Assembly: GCA_002811675.1 (NCBI GenBank) | Contig: PDIM01010267.1 | Location: forward strand, 24,474 to 82,010 | Reading direction: 5' to 3' | Source of the DNA: Ichthyosporea sp. XGB-2017a | Taxonomy: Eukaryota; Opisthokonta; Ichthyosporea | DNA: 57,537 bases | In this document: positions 21,207-30,800 of the stretch, one piece after another | Numbering within the stretch: the first letter of the stretch is position 1 | How the letters are laid out: the number at the start of each line of letters is the position of its first letter | Made by a program: the position numbers and the translations under genes | Notes under the pieces: generated by a model | Told to the model about the DNA's origin: nothing | Seen by the model: only the letters and a program-made list of their open reading frames with translations | Databases searched by the model: none

Positions 21207-21287
21207 GCTAGCTACATAGCTAGCGAACCCATTCAAGACTATAGTTCTAGTGTCCCTTGAACCCATTCATGGAAGTGAACCCATTTA
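21207..21287. repeat. palindrome and three short direct repeats
   Basis: GCTAGCTA (21207-21214) and TAGCTAGC (21217-21224) form a perfect 8-base inverted repeat with a two-base centre. Three copies of GAACCCATT follow at 21225, 21259 and 21277. This lies just after the poly(A) signal of the CEP57-like gene. The function is unknown. Confidence 0.5.
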
Positions 21288-21675
21288 TGTATCACGTGAC
21301 TGAAACAAAAAAAGGAAAATTTTGAGTCGTGTGGGAAGGTCAATGGAGGTTTGGCTTTTGTATGGAAAATTTCATACTATACATAGAAAAAAATCCAGAT
21401 CAGAATTATTAATAAATATCTGATATCTATAGTGCTCTGGTTATTTTATTATTTTTCTAAAGTCCATTGTGTCTTTGATTTGGAGGATTTGGACTACTCC
21501 TAGTTGTTTTAATCTGTGAGCTTGTTGTTGATTTAGGTAGTGTTGTTGATTTACGTAGTTTTTTTTATTATAGCTCGTATAGGAAGGCTGCTAATAGTGT
21601 AGAAAAAAAAAAAGGAATAGTAGCATTAGAAATATATAAAATCAGTATATAGAGCCAAAGGAAGGATACATAACA

Positions 21676-22521
21676 ATGAGAATGGAGAAGAAAAGTTTGG
21701 TGCTTGCCCTGTCTCTTTTGAGTGTTTTGATGAACTTCACAGAGGGGGCTCCGGCAACTGCTCCTGATGGAAACCATGTAAAATCTAGATGGGGATATAA
21801 AATCAAGCCTGTTGAGGGTCTTAAGCATGGCTGCTTTGGTAGTAGTTGGCCTACTATGCCCTTTGATCCCGACCAGCAGGCTGGACAGTTTCTTTGTGTG
21901 TGCCCGTTTGATTGTCAGTACTGGAAGTTCGGAGAGCACGTGAGTGAGCCCCGTTGTGTCGGAGAGGAAAGGGATGGATGTGAGATTTTTATGTGGTGGA
22001 GAATCGGGGGAGAGTATACGGCACCATTTCCTTATGATCCTAATAATGATTGTCAGCCGGCTCTAAGATATGAAGATGCCTTGTGTAAAGAAGGGTGCGA
22101 ACAATGTGCAGAAGGAGTAAAACCGTGGAAGAAGGGCCAGAAGAAGACTGAGTATGCCCCAGCTGGAGAAGAGAAGAAGCCGGAGGGAGGTGCAAAGAAA
22201 CCCGAGGGAGGAGAGAAAAAACAAGAAGGGGGGGATACCAAACAAGGCGGAGAAAAGAAGCAGGAAGGAGGGGAGAAGAAGCAAGAAGGAGGAGAGAAGA
22301 AACAAGAAGGAGGAGAGAAGAAACAAGAAGAAGGAGAGAAGAAACAAGAAGGAGGAGAGAAGAAACAAGAAGAAGGAGAGAAGAAACAAGAAGGGGGGGA
22401 GAAAAAGCAGGATGGGGGAAAGAAGCAAGAAGGAGGGGAAAATAAGCAGGAAAAAGAGTGGAAAGGAGAAGGCAATAAGCAAGAGGGGCAAGCGGGCACT
22501 AAACAAGAGGGGAAGAAATAA
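21676..22521 (+). CDS. secreted Cys-rich protein with charged heptad-repeat tail
   Basis: Single exon, 281 residues. A signal peptide (LVLALSLLSVLMNFTEGAPA) gives cleavage at about residue 25. The mature N-terminal domain of about 130 residues holds ten cysteines, including FLCVCPFDCQYW and LCKEGCEQC, enough for five disulfides. It is rich in Trp, Tyr and Pro. From about residue 165 the protein is a tandem repeat of seven residues, EKKQEGG, with PEGG, QEEG and QDGG variants. No family is recognised. The tail is extended and highly charged, and could bind polyanions or carry cross-links, but there is no motif to show it. A matrix, wall or scale component is one possibility. Confidence 0.75.
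   Translation: MRMEKKSLVLALSLLSVLMNFTEGAPATAPDGNHVKSRWGYKIKPVEGLKHGCFGSSWPTMPFDPDQQAGQFLCVCPFDCQYWKFGEHVSEPRCVGEERDGCEIFMWWRIGGEYTAPFPYDPNNDCQPALRYEDALCKEGCEQCAEGVKPWKKGQKKTEYAPAGEEKKPEGGAKKPEGGEKKQEGGDTKQGGEKKQEGGEKKQEGGEKKQEGGEKKQEEGEKKQEGGEKKQEEGEKKQEGGEKKQDGGKKQEGGENKQEKEWKGEGNKQEGQAGTKQEGKK
22212..22450 (+). repeat. 21-base coding minisatellite
   Basis: About ten imperfect copies of a 21-base unit (GAGAAGAAACAAGAAGGAGG plus A) encode EKKQEGG. Units differ by single A/G changes. Purine-only composition makes this a likely site of copy-number change. Confidence 0.85.
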
Positions 22522-23108
22522 GGGTTCGGAAAAGAAGGAGCACGACGAAGACCACGTGCTTTAGATAGATGTATATATATCTGCCTTATTAATCTTATTC
22601 TTCCGTGGAAAAAGTTTGCCGAGAAGTTTGCTCTTTCAAGGCCACCCTGGCCTTGGCTGATGGCTCTGTTCACTTTTCATTGGTGTTTTGAAGAAGCAGC
22701 TATTTTTTCATGTAAATATTAAATTAAAAAAAAAATGAGAAAAATGGGATATAAATCAGAAAATAAAATCCCTTTGGGGAATATCCATATTTGCTAAAAA
22801 TAAAAGAAATTTCCTTATTTATAATTTATTTTCTCTTTTGTGTGCACTGAAAAAGGCAGACCAGAAACTTTTTTATGTTTTAGCTTTTTCCGCTACTTGT
22901 TGTTGCATTTGTTCTTGTTAAGTATTAAGTAACAATAATAAAAGGACTGTTCTATGGCGAAAATGAAGTCTATTTGTGCTTTCCTGTTGTGATCTCTTCA
23001 GAGTGAGGATTGAATGGAAAGTTGACTCGGAGTCAAACAGGACTGAACTGATATCTAGGAGATTTTAGACCACAAGAGGAAAGTCAACAGGGGGAGGGGT
23101 TTTTATAT
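22522..23108. other. intergenic region upstream of the channel gene
   Basis: 587 A/T-rich bases. AATAATAAAAGG near 22935 could be a poly(A) signal for the secreted protein, but it is distant. A single TCCCTTTGGGGAATAT sequence at about 22769 resembles half of the paired palindromic motif, without a partner. The ATG of the channel follows TTTTTATAT directly. Confidence 0.45.
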
Positions 23109-25264
23109 ATGGAAGGGCCACGTCCACAGGTATCGAGTCGATCTCGGTACTGGAGTGATGCGCTCTTTGAGGAATTCCAAATCCTGGACAACATTTCACG
23201 CACGTCTAACTTTGTGCAAGCACCACTATACACATCAAATGATTTGGACGACGAAGAGTTGTTAAAAAAACTATTAATAGAGTCTCCTTCTCAGCTCGTT
23301 AAGTTTATTGAATTTAAAAAGGTGGGGGATGAGAATGAGAACGACAATCCCTCGGGGGTTGAAGTGGATCGTAGATTAAATAGAATGAAGGTAAGAAGAA
23401 AACAAGAAGAAACAAGAAACAAGGGGAGATCTGAAGTAGATCTTTCTATATGTTCATATATCCGCCATTGGTGTTGTTCTTAAGCCTGTGATACTAATTT
23501 TTTATTGTTTTGCTTTGCGACTTCTTTTTTTCAGAATCTTAATTCACCCCCGATTGGGTCATGGGCTAAATGGGTAACGTCCACAACATATTGGCAGAAC
23601 TTCATGTTGTACATGATTCTGATTAATGCTGTGGCTATAGGGATTCAGATTGAACTTAATGACAATCCAAAAGTTTATTATTTGAGCTTAGAAATTCTTA
23701 ATCTATTTGATTACTTTGCTTTGCTAATTTTTGTTTTGGAAATACTGTTGAAGGTAAGTAAGATCATGAACCAACAAGCAAAGGAAAAGTGGGGAATTAT
23801 GGTGATTTGTGAATGGAGATCTCATTCAAATGCTCTTTGTGTCTTTAGTGGTTGGATAATTTTGAATCTTTTTGGAAGAATGGGTGGAACGTCTTTGATT
23901 TTGTGGTGACACTTATTTCTGCCATTCCGGAGATTATGCTTCTGTTTATTGATAAAAAGGACAGCGGTGATGCAAGTCTCCTGGATATAGCTGAGAAACT
24001 TCGATCTTTCCGTGTGTTTCGTACTTTCAAGTTGATTGTCCGTTTCTCGAGTCTAAGGTATGTTAGGATTATCATTCTGAGAGAGGTGAAAAACGAAATT
24101 AAGGACGAAGTAGCAAAGCAGTTAACTAACCCCATTTTTGCATATTAATTGTCTCTTTGACAAACGCTCCTTTGCAGAATCATTGTTCTCACCATCATCG
24201 ATGCCTTCCAGTCAATGGCCTTTATCATGATGTTGCTGTTCATTATTGCTTATATCTTTGCAATCATTGCTGTGAATGTCTTTGAAAGTCATCACACATC
24301 TGATGTCCCCGACCTGCAATACAAAGATGCCTTCAGGTAAGCACTTGCCTTTAATTCCAGTTCTTTTAAGACTTCATCTTGTTCTTTTAAAACTGTAGAA
24401 ATAACACTGGATTACCTTTCTTTTCTTTTTTTTTTTTTCTTTCTTTTTCCATTCGCTTAACTTGTAATTAGCTCTCTTCCAAATTCCCTATTAACTCTAT
24501 TTCAGCTTTTAACATTGGATCATTGGTTTTCAATCTATTCCGATCTCTTGTTGACATCGTCGCAGGCGTTTGTCGTTATATATATCATCATGTGGTAAGT
24601 TGGAAGTCTCCGGTAGAATAGATGTGAAAGAACAAAGAATCGGTATCTAAAAGAGTATGCTTCTGTTTTCGCTGCAAACATATAAAGGGTTTGGATTGGA
24701 GCCTTCATATTCAGGAATATATTTGTTGGTGTTATAGTCAGTAATTTTTCAAACATCAGTGAAGTGTTGAAGAAGCGGACGGACGACGAAGCAAACTACC
24801 AAAAGTCAGTAGAGGACAGTAAAAAATTTGAAAAGGAACGTAAGAGCAGGATCCTTGCTTCCGAACAGCTCAAGCCTGAGAACTTTGTATCAGAACTATT
24901 CGAACAGTTTCGAGAGTCTCAAGCCATTTTGACCGCCCCGCTAAAAGAAACGGAAGCCGGAGAAGATGCCAGTGACGATAGAAGCCTGAATCAACCACAG
25001 CCAAGTGTCCTTAGTGGGCAGGATTCGATTAAGCAAAAGATGTTTTTATTTATGGCCGCCGGAGAAAAAGAATCCAATGATTGGGACGAAACAGTCATGA
25101 AGAACCTCAAAGCTCTTGGTGTGCAGCGAAAGGAGACTATGTGGCCAAGGGATACACTTTTTGAATATTTCCGCAATATGGAACGTCTGATGGAAAATAT
25201 GACCGAATACCGTGAACTTGAAATGCTTGCTGCATTGTCTCTTCTAGAAACACACGACACATAG
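23109..25264 (+). CDS. CATSPER2: CATSPER2-type voltage-gated calcium-channel subunit
   Basis: Six exons: 23109-23390, 23535-23753, 23849-24057, 24178-24336, 24472-24594 and 24688-25264. Introns are 144, 95, 120, 135 and 93 bases. Total coding length is 1569 bases and the product is 522 residues. It has one six-helix domain: S1 at about 112-134, S2 at about 150-167, S3 at about 180-201, S4 with charges every third residue (R219, R222, R225, K228, then R232 and R237), S5 at about 247-272, the pore at about 291-308, and S6 at about 322-351. The pore reads TLFQLLTLDHW, giving the T-x-D-x-W filter (T304, D306, W308) of CatSper subunits. SLPNSL before the pore and a C-terminal WPRDTLFEYF (483-492) after a DWDET segment resemble animal CATSPER2. 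CatSper is a heterotetramer of four such subunits in the flagellar membrane. An alternative acceptor for exon 5 at 24505 would put a stop codon in frame, so 24471 was chosen. Confidence 0.9.
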
Positions 25265-25293
25265 AAGGTCTAGTTTTGGTTCTTAAATACACC

Positions 25294-25299
25294 AATAAA
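25294..25299 (+). terminator. polyadenylation signal AATAAA
   Basis: AATAAA lies about 30 bases after the stop codon of the CATSPER2-like gene. Confidence 0.55.
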
Positions 25300-25587
25300 A
25301 AGAACACTGGTTGCACACAAAGAAAATTGCTGAAGTTGCTTTTAATTAACAAAATTACCAATTACTGCATTCAGTGACAAGAAGACAATCTTAAAAGAAT
25401 TCGTTCATTTTAAAAGTATTCATTTTAGCTGTGGGAGAAAAGACAATATATAGTATAATGTTCAAAGTCTAGAATGAACTAGACTTGACTACATATAAGC
25501 TGATAGAGCAACTAGAGACAACGTAACATGTAATTTAGCACCAGTTTGGCTATGTAAATAAGGTCCGCGATGCAACAAGTTGGAGGC

Positions 25588-25748
25588 AAGGTACCGAGGC
25601 TGTTGAGAGGGGTGAAATTATTCATTGTGCACAAAAATAAACCTATTTGCATTGGAGAGGAAGCCATGGTCGATATAAAAGGGTCGATATTTCCTTGGAG
25701 ACCAAGTAAATATTTGTGCCTAGTCATAGGTACAGGCCTCGGTACCTT
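25588..25748. mobile_element. 161-base inverted-repeat element (possible MITE or structured RNA)
   Basis: AAGGTACCGAGGCTGT at 25588-25603 is the reverse complement of 25732-25748 except for one extra G on the right arm. Inside it, GCACAAA (25629-25635) pairs with TTTGTGC (25713-25719). The size and terminal inverted repeats fit a miniature inverted-repeat element, but I see no clear target-site duplication. A short ORF on each strand through it looks random. Confidence 0.4.
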
Positions 25749-25773
25749 AGCGGGTGTTATGTAATTGTGTGGA

Positions 25774-25842
25774 GGGGGGGGGCATGTGCAGGGTGTGTGT
25801 GGGGGGGGATACACGGGAGATTTAACGGGGAGGGAGGGGGGG
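25774..25842 (+). repeat. G-run tract with quadruplex potential
   Basis: Within 69 bases there are seven runs of three or more G on the plus strand: 25774-25782, 25791-25793, 25801-25808, 25815-25817, 25827-25830, 25832-25834 and 25836-25842. This is exceptional in otherwise A/T-rich intergenic DNA. Confidence 0.75.
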
Positions 25843-26060
25843 TTACCTGGCCTTCCTAAATGGGGGAATATATATAATTCATTGTTTTTATTTAAAAAGT
25901 TTTTAATTTGTGCATGAGATAATTTTGTGTGGGGAATTCTTTGTATAGAAATTTTCTTTCTTTTTCGCTTCTGTTCTTTTTTGCTTTGCTTCTTTTTTGT
26001 TTGGTTGAGATTAGATTTTTTGGTTATTTTTTTTTGTTTTTTTGTTCTTTGTTTTGTTTT

Positions 26061-26061
<1 letters not shown>

Positions 26062-26128
<67 letters not shown>
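26062..26128. repeat. poly-T homopolymer next to a gap
   Basis: 67 consecutive T, then C and more T, running to within 20 bases of the N gap. It is a probable cause of the assembly break. Confidence 0.9.
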
Positions 26129-26147
26129 CTTTTTTTTTTGGTTTTTT

Positions 26148-27124
26148 NNNNNNNNNNNNNNNNNNNNNNNNNNNNNNNNNNNNNNNNNNNNNNNNNNNNN
26201 NNNNNNNNNNNNNNNNNNNNNNNNNNNNNNNNNNNNNNNNNNNNNNNNNNNNNNNNNNNNNNNNNNNNNNNNNNNNNNNNNNNNNNNNNNNNNNNNNNNN
26301 NNNNNNNNNNNNNNNNNNNNNNNNNNNNNNNNNNNNNNNNNNNNNNNNNNNNNNNNNNNNNNNNNNNNNNNNNNNNNNNNNNNNNNNNNNNNNNNNNNNN
26401 NNNNNNNNNNNNNNNNNNNNNNNNNNNNNNNNNNNNNNNNNNNNNNNNNNNNNNNNNNNNNNNNNNNNNNNNNNNNNNNNNNNNNNNNNNNNNNNNNNNN
26501 NNNNNNNNNNNNNNNNNNNNNNNNNNNNNNNNNNNNNNNNNNNNNNNNNNNNNNNNNNNNNNNNNNNNNNNNNNNNNNNNNNNNNNNNNNNNNNNNNNNN
26601 NNNNNNNNNNNNNNNNNNNNNNNNNNNNNNNNNNNNNNNNNNNNNNNNNNNNNNNNNNNNNNNNNNNNNNNNNNNNNNNNNNNNNNNNNNNNNNNNNNNN
26701 NNNNNNNNNNNNNNNNNNNNNNNNNNNNNNNNNNNNNNNNNNNNNNNNNNNNNNNNNNNNNNNNNNNNNNNNNNNNNNNNNNNNNNNNNNNNNNNNNNNN
26801 NNNNNNNNNNNNNNNNNNNNNNNNNNNNNNNNNNNNNNNNNNNNNNNNNNNNNNNNNNNNNNNNNNNNNNNNNNNNNNNNNNNNNNNNNNNNNNNNNNNN
26901 NNNNNNNNNNNNNNNNNNNNNNNNNNNNNNNNNNNNNNNNNNNNNNNNNNNNNNNNNNNNNNNNNNNNNNNNNNNNNNNNNNNNNNNNNNNNNNNNNNNN
27001 NNNNNNNNNNNNNNNNNNNNNNNNNNNNNNNNNNNNNNNNNNNNNNNNNNNNNNNNNNNNNNNNNNNNNNNNNNNNNNNNNNNNNNNNNNNNNNNNNNNN
27101 NNNNNNNNNNNNNNNNNNNNNNNN
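26148..27124. other. assembly gap, 977 N
   Basis: Unsequenced. It removes most of whatever lies upstream of the giant gene, probably including its promoter. The ORFs across it are poly-Phe or poly-Lys artefacts. Confidence 0.95.
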
Positions 27125-27873
27125 GTCGACGCTTGCACACAATCAATTGCTGCTTTTGCTTTTTTCTTTTTTGCTTTGATAACCGGATCTGAGGGATTTT
27201 CTTTGAAAACTCATTTCTGGATTTGCGGGGAAAAAGTAGAGAAGCAGAAGAAAACAGAAGAAAAAAGGTGAGAAGAAAAAAAGAGAGAAGCTTGGTTCGT
27301 TGTTTTCTTTCAGAAGTGAAGAACTGAGCTTTCTTGGTTGTTTAGAGGAATATTATTAGGGAGAAGTAGTTTGTCAATAGTTTTTGTATTCAATATTTGA
27401 TTTGACAAAGAGAACAAGCCAAAATAAGCAGAAAGTGGGGATTATTTTTTCATTGTGTGTTTTGGAAATAATTCGATTTTATTATTGGTGGAGTGGGAAG
27501 ATTAGATTTCGGATTGAATAAGTAAAGGGAAACGTAAAGAAAGATTCGGAAGACATTAGTGATCTTTCACGTTCGCAGCCTCTGCGTTTTTCCTTTTCAG
27601 AGATTTCTATTCACCTTTTTGTGAGTCTTCCTTTGATTTGAATTGCGTTTTGTGTTCTTTTTTGCTTTTTTCTTTTTTGTTTCGTATATTTCAGGTAAAA
27701 ACGTGGAACCTTTTACTTGATTGTTAGGAAATTTAAAAAAGAAGAAAAGAAGAAGACAGAAGAAAAGGAAGAAAGGAAGGCCACCATTTGTTGAATTTTG
27801 TTCTTTTTATACATTGAAGTGTTGTTAACAAGTATAGTAGCAGAGAAAAGCCCCTTACGGAGATTCAAAAACT
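27125..27873 (+). other. 5' leader region of the giant gene, with a possible UTR intron
   Basis: 749 bases of purine-rich and T-rich sequence without a credible ORF. A donor-like AAG|GTGAGA at 27268 and an acceptor-like CCTTTTCAG ending at 27600 would define a 333-base intron in the leader. A second acceptor-like TTTCAG ends at 27694. Neither can be decided from sequence alone. Confidence 0.35.
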
Positions 27874-30800
27874 ATGTTGACAAAACGTTTAGGTATAAGT
27901 GGGCGGGTTATGTTTATGGGCATTGTGTTGTTGTTGGGATTAGTGTCGGGGGTGTTTGCCCAAAATTATCCAACTCTTGATAGTGTGACGACCCCCGCCC
28001 AGAAGGCTGGTAATCCCCAAACTTCGCTGACCTTTACGTTCACAACAGGGGACGCCACATTCGTTAGAGGGAACGACGTCGTGCTGACCCATAATAGTCT
28101 CGCGTCTCTTGATTTGACTGGAATCAATTCTGTTTCAAGTATGCCCAATAGTATTCTCGGGGTCGTTTTTAGTACGACGACAACCGTACTGACCCTGAGA
28201 ACAACAAATATTGCAGGAACGGATATATCAGCGACTACGCAAGGGTCTGTAACTGTAGGTGGGAGTATTAATTTACCACCCTACGCCGACACGTTCGATT
28301 GGGCATTTAAGATAAACTTGTATACGGCAGGTACTACAACTAACATTGATGGTGCAAGCGCGGATGGCGCTGCGGGGCAAACAACTACGTTCACTGTTGT
28401 ACCAAATGATATGTTAACTACCTCTGTCGTCCCTGATTCTTTGATTACCCAGGCAACACCAACGACGGTAGACGTATCATTCACTACATCAAATCCTCTT
28501 CCATCGGATGGCAAGATTGCAATCACTTTTCCAGCAGAATATACTTCTGTGCCCACTGCCTTCACAGCAGCGTGTGTTACTAATTGCGATGGGACTTTGT
28601 CTTCGAGTGTTAAGTCGGGAAATACGTATACTTTCACTAGAAGTGGCGGTTCAGATACTGGAGGGACTGGTGTGAGCGGTAGTGGTGATAGCATTGTTGT
28701 GAGACTGACCGTGAGTGGAGGTACTCTTACCAACCCTTTGGGAGCGCAAACTACCTCGACATATACAGTACAGACGCTGACAAGTGCTGACAAAGTCATA
28801 GATGAAGACAATAGTGTAGCGGGGAGTGTCATTACATCCGCTGCCCTAACTGGGACTCTTTCAGTGACACCAGATACCCTCTTGGCAGGAGGCACACCAT
28901 CGACATCAAGCGTCCAGTTTACATTAGCGACCGATTTGACAAATACTCAAAAGGTTGTTGTTACTTATCCCAGTGACTTTACATTATCAGGCTCGGTTAC
29001 CGTGACGGGATTCCCGGATGGCACTAACTCCGCAAGTATATCTGGTCAACAAGTTATTATTGTAAGACAGGGTGATGGAAGCACCGTCGCTAGTACTACC
29101 TCGTTAACTTTGACCCTGACACACAGTTCTTTGACGAACCCCATAGTCAGTGGGGCCACTGGAGTTTTTTCGATAGAGACCAAGACAGCCGCGGATTTGG
29201 TCATTGATTCTAAAACTGATGTAGCAGCAGTTACCATTGCTTCTGTTACAATGACATCCTCTAGCGTTGCATTCAGTACTTTAAAAACGGGTGCTTCGCC
29301 GGTGGTTACTATTGGATTCACAACACAAACGACTACACCTGCCGATTCGAAGATAGAGATTACTTTTGGGGGAGTTTTTGCAATCGATAGTAGCGCAAGT
29401 GCAATCACAGCGGCCCTTACCAGTGGTTACGGATCCGAATCTTCATCGCCAGTTGTTACAGTTTTCGACGACCCCAATGATCAAATAGAATCCATTAAGG
29501 TAACAGTGGCCTTGAGTCAGGTTGGTACAGAGTCAGCCGCGGCTAAACAGTTTACACTCACGGGGGGAATAGTAAACCCCGGCTTTGAAACAAGTACTGG
29601 AGCCTTCACTATAGTTGTCACCAACTCCGCTGGTCAAACCCTAGAGAGTTCCAACCCTTCCGATGCTGGCCTGCAATTTCAATCTGTTGTTTTTAATGAC
29701 CTTACTTCAACGAGCGCGTCCGTATCTGATTTGAAAGCAGGGGCGGGTAATGCTTATATCGACTTTGCGTTTACCACCGCAAATGCTCTGACAACAACGA
29801 CTAAGATAGAAATAATCTTTCCAAGTGAGTATGACCCATCTGTATTTGACAGTGGGACGGCCTCATCTCCTTCAAGTGGTATCGATGGAACTTTTTCTAT
29901 CTCGCGCTCTGGTCAGACTGTTACAATTTCAAGGACAGGATCTCCGACAGAGGTAGCTGCAGGGGCTTTAGATTTAAGGCTGACTGGCGCCTCCAACCTT
30001 CTCAATCCAGCTTATTCCGGAACTACCGGTACGTTCGAAATACGTACACATTTGAATGGGCTAACGTCTGATAAAGATACGTCAGTTTCTGGATTGGCGA
30101 TTATACCCAATGATTTGACGGTCTCGGCCGTCAATACTCCTGGCTTCGCCGTTAGTAATTTGGAAACACAGTTTACTTTGACATTTACCTCTGTAAATTC
30201 GGTTCCGACTGGGGCAATTATTACTGTGGTATTCCCAGCAGAGTACCAGTCAGTTGTGGGAACAGGATCTCTTTCCGCATCTCCTAGTGGTTTTGATGGG
30301 TCTCTTGTTGCATCGGTGTCTTCCGCTACAAAAACATTGACATTGACTAGATCAGGGGGCACAGCGTCTTCTCCAGGTGCAGTGACTATTACTGTTACAG
30401 GAATTGACATCACCAATCCCGACAACGCAGGGGTTCCATCGGATTTTTCGGTTAAAATTGCGACGTCAATGTCAGCCACTATTGAGCAAAACACGGCAGT
30501 GACAGCCCCTACCATTGTAGCAAATGCTATCACTGTATATGATGTGGCGCTGGAGAGCCAAGTGGCAGGATTTGACGCAACAACAACAACAATTTCGTTT
30601 ACGTCAATACGTGATATACCTGTGGGGGGCAAAGTAGAAATTGTTTTTCCTTCGGGATTTGTAATTGACAGTGGTGTAACGTACAATTCAGGTGGAAGCT
30701 CTGGGCTTGATTCCGGCCAAACAATCGGTATTAGCGGTCAAACCATAACTCTTACCCATACAGGGTCATCGGCTAGTACAGCTGGTGCTATTTCGCTAGT

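Noticed and set aside
24506-24594. Alternative acceptor TTTCAG at 24505 for exon 5 of the channel
   Set aside because: With the incoming phase it gives a stop codon after two residues, whereas 24471 gives an intact SLPNSL..TLDHW pore.
25512-27271. Plus- and minus-strand ORFs across the second gap
   Set aside because: Poly-Phe or poly-Lys from the homopolymer plus N. The minus-strand tail (25512-25760) has no recognisable motif and lies over the inverted repeat.
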